DNA of 64,000 nt from Peltaster fructicola (lineage: Eukaryota; Ascomycota; Dothideomycetes). Where the stretch lies: the NCBI GenBank assembly GCA_001592805.2, contig CP051142.1, positions 3,410,001 through 3,474,000 of the forward strand, given 5' to 3'. The translations under genes were made by a program, and so were the position numbers. This document shows, one piece after another, positions 55,820 through 64,000 of this stretch. Position 1 is the stretch's first letter; each line of letters opens with the position of its first letter. The notes under the pieces were generated by a model. It did no database searches. It was given only the letters and a program-made list of their open reading frames with translations, and was not told where the DNA came from.

Positions 55820-56381
55820 TCATCGTCGTTGACGGGCTCCACGCATAAGTAGACCTCCAACGACTCCTGCCGCGACCGCGAGACCTCCAACGATGGCGAC
55901 GCCGTACAAGCCTTCCTTTGCAACCTTGTCCTCAATCAAGCCCTTGAGACTCTGTGCCTGTAGATTACCACCTTCGATCTCGAGGAGACTATCATTGTAA
56001 CGTCGTGCTTCTGCATAGTTTCCCAGCTTGTAATTGCCTAGTGCCAGATAGTATAGACATTCCCTTCGACGATCTGGGCTCGCTCTGAATATCTCGGATA
56101 AGAGGCGAACGCCATCTTGTTGTTCGCTGCGTGCGTTGGACTTGATCAGACCCCAGGCATAGTTGAACTTGGTCTGGAGCGATGGATACGGGTCTTCCTT
56201 TTCGTATTGCGATCGGAGGACTTGGAGTTCTGCTGGCTTCAGAGGACTTGAGATTGTCAGCGTAGCTTCGAGCGATGTGGAAGGTCTTACCTTTCGGCGT
56301 CAGCAGCATCTGTGACGTATTAGTTACATTGCGCGACCGATGTGATAACTTTGACTTACATGGGAGCTTCTCGCTGACCAT
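55820..56381 (-). CDS. FIS1: Mitochondrial fission protein FIS1
   Basis: Three exons, 56381-56360, 56309-56291 and 56246-55820 (introns of 50 and 44 bp), give 155 residues. The first two exons are tiny (22 and 19 nt) and encode MVSEKLPYAADAE, which continues [18 protein letters not shown], the conserved Fis1 start. TPR-like helices follow ([15 protein letters not shown]-like [32 protein letters not shown]). The C-terminal tail anchor is [19 protein letters not shown] with basic residues after it. Fis1 sits in the outer membrane of mitochondria and peroxisomes and recruits the dynamin Dnm1 through adaptors. Confidence 0.96.
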
Positions 56382-56577
56382 GTTGATGTGGTAGATTGTC
56401 TGTGTAAATGAGGTTGTTGGTGTGAGGTCGCTGTTGTGTTGACGGAGGTGCTGCGTCACGCGCGGAGAAGACAGCTTCTGACATGAAGATGATCTTGACT
56501 TTCTACATCCACCTTCATGCCAGCATTCACCAGTGCTCGCGAAGCTCTCATGCTAAGTGCTGTATCGATTCGCATTT

Positions 56578-58627
56578 CTAGTCGCCTATGAACGCTGACA
56601 TGGGCACTGTACTATACTGTTGCTCGCGTGAGCGCAGACCAGCTCGTCCTTTCGACACCTCGTCGAGATCTATCTCAAGCATTTCCTCCTGTGGTATCCT
56701 ATCCGACACATAGCCTCGCGCGCCACTCATTGGAGTCATACACATCAGCTTGAAGCTTGGTGATCCTCTGAGCGTATCGATCGTGGTCAGAAGCTCTTCC
56801 AACGACTCGTCTTCTTCCGACTGTTCGAGTATGAAGAAGTCGTCAATGAAGACAAAGACTGTGTGCAGAGTGATCGACAGTATCAGGTGCTCAAACAACT
56901 GGCTCAGATATGCCAAATTGCGCTCTCGTGCTAGTTGCTCCTGGAACTCTCTATGGTAGCCACTGGCAACACTCCACGTCGATAGGTCCAGTGGATAGAT
57001 CTGAAGCAATTGCTCGATCAGACTGGCGAGCAGGTTGGACACCATATCGAAGCTTGTTGAGTATCTGTGCTGGCCGCAGAAGTATGTCAGCACAACGGCA
57101 TAATCTTGTTGATCGACAACTCTCGAAAGACCTGCGACGACAAAACTGCCCGGTGAGGAGTTACCTCGCACAGCAGCTGCTCCAGTCGGGTTTATGAAGA
57201 GGATTGAATCTTCTGAGGAGAGCCATCTCAACAGAGCCGGCGATTCAGTCAGTGCATCCGACATCTTCTGGCCAAGTTCAGCAGATCCTCCTCGCTGTGC
57301 GTAGAATTCTACATCGTCATCGGTACTTTCGACTGCAAGCCATTGCAGTATGAAGGCAGCATTCACTGGCTGTGGTAGCATGGACATGACAGTCAGTGTG
57401 TGGTTGTACTGCTCCAGCGAGAGGTTACGCATTTCTAGCTCCAGATTCTGTTGACGGAGCAATTCGTTCTCTTGCCGGGTCATGGCGAAGTTCTTCGTCT
57501 GCCACTCTCTATTCTGGACACTGTCATCAAGGAGAGCTTGCAGCTTCGAAGAGAACACCTGCTCGAGCTTGCTAATGTTTTCAAGTATGGCGTCAGTCGA
57601 TCTGGCTGTCGACTTGTTCAGGTGGACGATGGTAGCTTTGAGGTCGTCGTTGCTCTGCGCGTAAAGGTTGAGCTGCTGCATCACAGTAGCGTCTGTCTTC
57701 GACGCAACGACAAGCTTCTTGACGATGTCCTTCAACAATTCGTTGTTCTCGACCTGCAGGGCTTGATCACAGCGTGTGGCAGTTTGCTCTAGCCTCTTCA
57801 TAGCATCGTCGATTGCACTTCTGTGAGGCGAGACCTTGTCGAACGCCTGGCTCTTGGTACGAAACCCTGTGCTTGTCAATCAAAGCCACGTCTGTGCTGG
57901 ACTATCTCACATAAGCTTGTTAGCCATTCGGTCATAACCTCGATGGCGGCAAGAAGAGCCATATACAGGCTGTCTACTCTCTCGTCGAGCTCTGCGTCGT
58001 TCGGATAATAGCTCATGAACGTCTCAGCATCTTGCAAGAACGCTGGAGCGTCTCCGAGGATCTCTCTCAGGACGGATTCCTGTTCAGCCTTACGTTTACA
58101 AGCTATCAGAAGGACTTTGACACTGCGTTGGTCAGGCCGAGCTGGGTGGTGCGGAGAAGTGGTCCATACCTACCACACACGATTGAGGTATACTCACCGC
58201 ATGGCAGTAGTTCCGTCAACGGCTCTAATGCTGGGCTCATGTTGCCTAGCATCACATCTGCTCGACGAAAGATTCCTCGAAAACCTTTACGCTTCTGGTC
58301 GTATTGCTCCTGGGCTATTGTACTGGCTGCCAGTACAGATTTCCATCCACCTTTGTCCTTCCTAACGTCGATGGATCTGATGGTCTGATCACCCTGGTCA
58401 AGCTGCCATTTCCTCATGGCGACGAGGAAGCGTTCCTCAACTTTCTTGGCATTCTTGTGTCTTCCATGATGAGCTGACGTTCAGCTTATGGTTGGAGCTC
58501 ACCTTTCGCCTCTAGGTCGAGAGACAACAGTAACGTCGCTCTCGCCGTTCGGCAATATCTGATCACCATGCTTGATGATATACGAGGACGACTCGATGGT
58601 TGGACTCCACAACGGTTGTGATGCCAT
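56578..58627 (-). CDS. DUF7708/STAND-like protein with degenerate P-loop
   Basis: Exons 58627-58503, 58460-58170, 58122-57911 and 57866-56578 (introns 42-47 bp, each joined in frame) give 638 residues. Residues about 110-209 (LTELLPCGEYTSIVCGSVK, AFLQDAETFMSYYP, VDSLYMALLAAIEVMTEWL) match the helical DUF7708 domain that precedes NACHT-type ATPases in many fungal proteins. A coiled coil follows (NELLRQQNLELEMRNLSLEQ). The C-terminal part has a STAND-like layout: a strand (SILFINPTGAA), YAVVLTYFCGQHRYST, SNLLASLIEQLLQIYP, and a Walker B-like VFVFIDDFFILEQSEEDES. The Walker A lysine motif is not seen; GNSSPGSFVV stands near its place. No repeat domain follows. The start is the first in-frame ATG; an open frame farther upstream makes it uncertain. 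Confidence 0.75.
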
Positions 58628-59170
58628 CAGCAGACCTGTGTCGAAGGACAAGACTACCTCAGGGTCTATGTCAGGCTATGAACAATGCAATTGTTGTGAT
58701 AGCCTTATCAGGGCCGCTAGACTTGTGCCAGGATCAGCAGTCCGTGATCGATCGGCGGAGGGGCAAGGCTGTGAAGCCATGAATCCTTCGGCTTTTGAGA
58801 AGCCACGCACTGAGCAGCATACGACTCGTACCGCCTGCAGCCTGACGAGTGCTGTCGAATCTTGTTGATCTACTGCAAACCATGCTTTCCTGAGATTGAT
58901 CAAGGCGAGATGTCGTTCGCGTTCTGGACGCTCATTGGCATATGCCTCATCTGTGCATAAGGTACAGTTGAGATGTCCAGTTTCAGGCCACCAGTGATAT
59001 CTAATCCAGTTTGGTTGACTTACGCATCCAGACGCATGGACGGCACACCACTGAACTCTGCTATAATGGCAACAAAAGGCTGGTGCATTGATGTTTTAGC
59101 GAGAAGCTCGCCTTTCTTCAAGTCTCTCCTCTCACCAGATCTTCTGTCCTACAGATAAGACGGCACTCAA
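58628..59170. promoter_or_regulatory. Divergent upstream region of the STAND-like and AAA genes
   Basis: 543 bp. A minus-strand frame stays open across much of it (for example WWPETGHLNCTLC and NLRKAWFAVDQQDSTALVRL), Cys/His-rich and protein-like. It could be an extra 5' exon of the STAND-like gene, though I found no clean splice join. Confidence 0.4.
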
Positions 59171-62100
59171 ATGGAAGACCGCAGCGTAGCCACGGCAAGT
59201 CAAGATGATGGCGATTCGCCTCAGCGCAAGATGCAGACTATGGTCACTGAGATGTTGCGAAACATGGAGACCACTTTGAAGGGTGACAAGCCCACGGCCA
59301 CAACAGCCCTCAGAAAAGGCGAAGAGGATGCGAAAGGAGTCAGGGTCGAATCAGCACTGCACGAGACCTCTATCATGACAGTCAAGTCCTTTCTCGAACG
59401 CAAATTCACCCTGACAACCCAGCATGCTGCTCTGGATGTGGTCGTATCATCGCAAGCCTTACTGGATGAAATGGATCTCACAGCCTTGCCGATCACCACA
59501 TTACTCGAAGAGAGTCTCGAGCAGACCACAGCTGCCACTTTCAACAAGTTCCATTCTTTAGCGCTCTTGCAGATCAACTCAAGAGCGTTGGTCAGAGTTA
59601 TCAATCGCTACTTGTCGCACGAAGAACAGTTCACCACGACGAACAAAGCATGGGCACATCTTGCACCTTTCAAGACCCTGTGTCGTATTCAAAAGCAACT
59701 CCGTCAGCATCTCAAGGATCTTCATGCCAAGTACGGCATGAACACTGGCGGCAACGAGGGGGCCACCTCGTCTTCCGAAACAGTACCTGTGCACAGTGCG
59801 TTCAGTAACAATGCTTACCTTGACCTGATCCAGCTGCTCAGCTTCTTTGATCGCTATATCAGACCATGGTACAACAATCTGAGGAGTGCTGCGATCACGG
59901 AAGTATCGTTCGATGACCTCACGGCCTTGTATCAGCCGGGAGATCTCGTCGTCGTGCCGGACTCCACTCAGCGTGTATATCGTGTCGCTGGTGTCAGTGG
60001 TGGTTGCGCAAAGCTGAGGCATGTACTGAACGGCGACACCGCAGACGAACTAAGCTCGATCGATGCTGGAGATACACAGAATTATGGTACTGTCGACCAG
60101 CTGCATGACTGGCATCAGCTTGTACTCGTCTGCTACTTCGTCAAGTATGATGGTAGCGCATTTGTCCGGCAGTACAGAACTTTTAAGATCAAGCCGTATA
60201 GACGACCACGCGATGTCAAGCTCAATCGACCATATCCTGAGCGGCTAACGACAGCGAAGTTCCGAGAGCAGCGCTGGGAGGAAGGTCTACGGTTCTACAG
60301 CATGACTGATCCTGCTAACCGACCTGCTTTCTACAAGTACAAAGGCAGGACTCTTATCGAGGACTTCGAGGGCATCACGCTCACTCAGAATGGGTCTTTG
60401 GAAGAAGGCTGGAGAGATCCGCCTCTTGCCGCGAGTGATGTGGTGGACGCAGATGTGGTCGTTGATCTCGACATTGCTATACTGGTGAGTGAATTTGCGG
60501 AAGTCGTAGTCATCGACTAACTCTCCAGAACCGACCGAAATGGGCTGGAGGTTATGATGAGATGATCACTGAACTGCCGAACATCGATGATACACTTGAG
60601 ACAGCACCCAGTCCAAATGTATTCTTGCAAGATCGTCACATTTGGGATGACCAGCAATTCAAAGCATATTCCGCTAAGGACCTATGGCTGGCTGAGCAGG
60701 AAGAAGAAGATACCAAGGACAAGGAGCACAGAGAGCTGTTCAAGGCGAGAGATACAGAGCGTTCCAAGCAGGGTCTCAATGACAGTATCCTACTCCTTCC
60801 AGGACGAGTGTTTGGCTATCTGCTGCGTGATCGCGAGTGGAGTGAGTGAGCCGGCTCGACAGTATCTTTTGCTAATGTGGTACAGCTTGCTTCGATCTGT
60901 CGAGCAGTGCGACATGGACGGCTATACAAGAAGATGATTCAGCATGGCGACAGATGCAGATCAACGAGTCTCATCGAAGGAACCTCGTAGCTCTTGTCGC
61001 AAGGCACTTCAAGAACAGAGAGCATCGGCGTGGTGGACGCCTCGTCGACCATGTTGATGGCTTCGATCTCATTCAAGGAAAAGGTTCGTGTGGTAGCATG
61101 GAGAGGATACACTACTGACGTTGAGCAGGTCGAGGTCTGGTCATCTTGCTCCATGGCGCTCCTGGAGTTGGCAAGGTGAGTGCGTATGCCTGGGATTTAG
61201 AGATTGCCACAAGGATCTCGGCTCTGCTATTGCGCGACGTGTCGCTATTCAATTGCTCAAGACTGACATTCACAGACATCCACAGCTGAGAGCATAGCAG
61301 CAAGGTTTGGCAAGCCTCTACTCCCCATTACCTGCGGCAACCTAGGCACCAACGTCTACCGTGTGGAGTACGAGTTGAAGGAGCACTTCAGTCTCGCAGA
61401 GAAATGGGGCTGTGTGGTCCTTTTGGACGAGGCAGATGTGTTCCTTGCGCGACGAGAGAAGAGCGACATCGATCGCAACGCCCTTGTTTCCATCTTTCTC
61501 AACACACTGGAGTACTTCTCAGGAGTGCTCTTCTTGACGACTAACCGAACTGGCGACTTCGACGAGGCATTCACATCTCGTATTCATGTCTCGTTATGGT
61601 ATCCGGATCTCGATATGGCTACCACTCGCAAGATCTGGCAGAATGACATTGATCGACTGATGCAGCAGCAGGCCACTGGAGATGGTACTATTCATGTCGA
61701 GAGTGGAGAAGAGATCTTGAGGTACGCCGAGAAGCATTGCGAGGCTTACAAGATCCTGCAAAGGAGCCCATGGAATGGTCGACAGATTCGCAATGCTTTT
61801 CAGACTGCTGTTGCATTAGCTGAGTTCGAGGCCAAGGAGAAGTCTTTGCCAGCTCCTACACTCAACTGGACGCACTTCAGAAAGGTTGCTATCGCTAGCA
61901 ACCACTTCGAAGGGTACTTGACAGAGACGAGAGGTAAGAATGAGGATGAACTTGCCAAGGAGTTCAGCCTCAGAGCAAGATTCAATGCCTATGCGGGCAT
62001 CCACGGTGACGACATGCCTAGGATGCATGAGGTGAAGAAATGGAAGAAGATCTCTCTGTACAAGGCTCACGAATTCATCAAGAGCATTGGCCCAGATACG

Positions 62101-62622
62101 GTTGTCGAGCCTCCTCCAGATCTATTCGAAGCAGAGCTGGAGAACAGTATCAACAAAGCTCTGCGCGTGCACAAACAGCCGATACCAGCACAGCAGCCTG
62201 CCTTTATGGGGACGCAGCAGTATGTCTATCCGCAAGGCAGTCCGATGCTTGTTCCAGGCCAGCAGATCTTATACCCACCAGGCATGCCGCAGAGGCCGCT
62301 CACGCCCAGTGGGATGATGCAGCAGCCTTACTCGCCACCAATGCAGCAGCCTTATCCACCGACTTCAATGCAACAGACTGTTCAACCAATGCAGTATCAG
62401 CAGGGAGTCGCTCAGCCATTGCAGTACCAGCAGGAGGCTGGTCAAACACTGCAATACCAGTCGCCGCAGTATCAGCAGCAATCAGGTCTTGCGAGCCAAC
62501 CAGCACAACCACAATACCAAGGATCTAGTGCATCACAAATCACTCAGATTAACGGCATGATGCATGCGCAATCCCTCTATCAGGATTCAACCTCGCAGAT
62601 CAAGACACAGACTCAGGCGTGA
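59171..62622 (+). CDS. DUF7025-AAA ATPase
   Basis: Exons 59171-60484, 60529-60841, 60886-61083, 61129-61175 and 61276-62622 give 1072 residues. A helical N-terminal region leads to the DUF7025 domain (FDDLTALYQPGDLVVVPD, LVLVCYFVKYDGSAFVRQYRTF). The AAA core has Walker A GAPGVGK followed by TS (about 617-625); the 100-bp last intron falls exactly between GK and TS, and the fourth exon is 47 nt. Walker B is CVVLLDEADVFLARRE (about 670), then FLTTNRTGDFDEAFTSRIH (sensor 1 and arginine finger) and the fungal AAA lid (WNGRQIRNAFQTAVALA). The last 130 residues are Gln/Pro/Tyr-rich repeats. This family is greatly expanded in filamentous fungi and its role is unknown. It is divergent from the STAND-like gene. 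Confidence 0.93.
62160..62600 (+). repeat. Gln/Pro/Tyr-rich low-complexity tail of the AAA ATPase
   Basis: Degenerate coding repeats of the type QPYSPPMQQ and QPLQYQQ (roughly 9-12 residues per unit) fill the C-terminus. Prion-like in composition, hence possibly aggregation-prone; this is inference. Confidence 0.75.
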
Positions 62623-63370
62623 GAAGAGGTGGTGCTTGTACATAGATGTGTATACTCGTGTATAGTGTGCGACTGCTGTGCTCTACTGCTGTGCTCATTC
62701 TGCGCTCTTCTTTGTGTCGTTGGTCATGGCTACCTCCTTCTATGCTCTTGCGCATGTCTCGAGCATGCTTGGCGAGATCAATATCGATAGAATGGCCGAG
62801 ATGTGATTCCAGGTGTTGAACCTCCTCAAATCCTGCTATCGACCAGCGTTTGCAGTGAGTGTGGCGTTGCCAATCGCAGATGCATGATCAGGACTGAGAT
62901 GCTGGACGTCCGCTCGCGAGGCTTTTGGGCAATGCAGCTCTGTCCGAGGCGAACGTGGTCACAAAGCCTGTGCTGTTGAAGCATACATGTAAGCTGCGCA
63001 GATGTATGTGTTAAAGATCATGCTGTATGGAAGGCTACAGCGCGTCGGGCTCGTTGAGTGGACGATCGACACTACTACTGCTGCTCTGGAGAAACTCAGG
63101 TTGGAGTGCTGCAACTTGAGGTGGAAGTGTTGATGCCACAAAGGAGGAAGAGCATGTGATGCATCACCGCGGTTGTGTGAGATCAGTCGCCAGAATGGGA
63201 AGTCCGCGATAGCGGAGGGATCAGCAGCTGCTTGTTGTGCCGACTGACGACGACGTGCACTCTCTTCCTACACATTCGCACCACGTTCAATGTTTTGATA
63301 ACCTCTCATTCTTTGCAGTTCGCTGCATCTTATACATGCTGCGTTGAACTTCTTTGCAGCGTCCACCACA
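62623..63370. other. Intergenic region upstream of the MFS gene
   Basis: About 0.75 kb. The stretch near 63240-63370 has pyrimidine-rich and CA-rich tracts typical of a fungal promoter and leader. No gene is seen. Confidence 0.5.
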
Positions 63371-64000
63371 ATGACTCGCCATTCTAACAATCCTCAACAT
63401 GACAACCATACTCAGCGTGTCCTCTCAGTCATCGCAGCAAGCGCTATAGGACTCGCGGCTGGTACAAACTATGGCTTCTCGGCCTGGGCTCCTCAATTTG
63501 CTGAGCGCTTGAGTCTCTCTGCAACCGAGATCAACCTCATCGGCACGTTTGGCAACCTGGGCATGTACGCGGTAGGCATACCGGCAGGAGCATTGATTGA
63601 TGCGAGAGGACCACGATATGGAGCATTGTTGGGTGCCATATGCTTGGCAGCTGGCTACTTCCCGCTCAGAAATGCATACGACGCAGCAGGAGAAGGATAC
63701 AACATGGCGCTATACTGTTTGTTCTCCTTCTTCACAGGAGTGGGCAGCTGCTCTGCCTTCTCGTCCGCCATCAAGGTCTCGGCAACGAACTTTCCATCAC
63801 ATAGGGGTACAGCAACAGCATTTCCACTGAGCTGTTTCGGTCTGAGTGCGCTGCTCTTCACCACCATCTCCGCTGTCGTGCTGGACGACACAAGTGGACT
63901 TCTGCTATTGCTGGGCATCGGTACGGTCTCTGCAGTTCTCGTTAGCACCATCTTCTTGCGACTGATCACCGCGACGGGCTATGGATTGCTTCCAAGTGAA
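63371..64000 (+). CDS. MFS transporter, Nodulin-like/MCH1-type (3' partial)
   Basis: The gene starts MTRHSNNPQHDNHTQRVLSV and runs open for 210 codons off the right edge. Six transmembrane helices are visible, among them VIAASAIGLAAGTNYGFSAW, INLIGTFGNLGMYAVGIPAG and GALLGAICLAAGYF. The loop LIDARGPRYGALLG is the MFS signature between helices 2 and 3 (D-x-R-GPR). WAPQFAERLSLSATEINLIG and the helix pattern resemble Nodulin-like and yeast Mch1-type permeases, often vacuolar. The substrate cannot be told. No intron is seen in the visible part. Confidence 0.88.
   Translation, partial: MTRHSNNPQHDNHTQRVLSVIAASAIGLAAGTNYGFSAWAPQFAERLSLSATEINLIGTFGNLGMYAVGIPAGALIDARGPRYGALLGAICLAAGYFPLRNAYDAAGEGYNMALYCLFSFFTGVGSCSAFSSAIKVSATNFPSHRGTATAFPLSCFGLSALLFTTISAVVLDDTSGLLLLLGIGTVSAVLVSTIFLRLITATGYGLLPSE

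Noticed and set aside
1-64000. tRNA or rRNA genes
   Set aside because: I looked for the GGTTCGAATC-type T-loop box with a matching A box and for conserved rRNA blocks, and found none; this was by eye, so a split tRNA could be missed.

Overview
The window is nuclear DNA of a filamentous ascomycete (Pezizomycotina). The signs are short spliceosomal introns (mostly 42-66 bp) with GTRAGT-like donors and CTAAC/CTGAC branch sites, dense genes on both strands, a Zn2Cys6 regulator and fungus-specific families (NmrA, CorA-like, DUF7708, DUF7025-AAA). The protein flavour fits Dothideomycetes, perhaps Capnodiales/Mycosphaerellales; that placement is inference only. I found no tRNA, rRNA, transposon, LTR element or CRISPR array.

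Layout. 1-9.4 kb: 3' part of a SWI1-like ARID subunit of SWI/SNF, a secreted alpha/beta hydrolase with a frame break, a CUZ1/ZFAND1 AN1 zinc-finger protein, and mitochondrial Lon (PIM1). 9.4-17 kb: a long leader, a Zn2Cys6 regulator and a convergent SPO71-like PH-domain protein. 17.8-29 kb is sparser and more accessory: a secreted FAD oxidoreductase tail to tail with an NmrA-like protein, a secreted orphan, a cupin divergent from a carboxymuconolactone-decarboxylase-family protein, and a MAK32-like pfkB kinase, separated by gene-free gaps of up to 1.9 kb. 29.6-44 kb is dense housekeeping: CAP/SRV2, a membrane protein with a UIM-like helix, UCH37, an OM14-like membrane protein, an orphan, IDH2, a CorA-like protein, a fungal sulfotransferase with a C-terminal anchor, and SEC5. 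44-56.6 kb: BST1 GPI inositol deacylase, a SnoaL-like protein, IRC3 mitochondrial helicase, a multipass membrane protein, SPC24, an orphan and FIS1. 56.6-62.6 kb: a divergent pair made of a DUF7708/STAND-like protein with a degenerate P-loop and a DUF7025-AAA ATPase. An MFS transporter runs off the right edge.

Several genes share cell systems: mitochondria (Lon, IDH2, FIS1, IRC3, the OM14-like protein), ubiquitin/proteasome (CUZ1, UCH37, the UIM-like protein), and secretion or cell surface (SEC5, BST1, CAP). This is ordinary gene order rather than an operon-like arrangement. The best candidate for an undescribed system is the divergent STAND-like/AAA pair at 56.6-62.6 kb.
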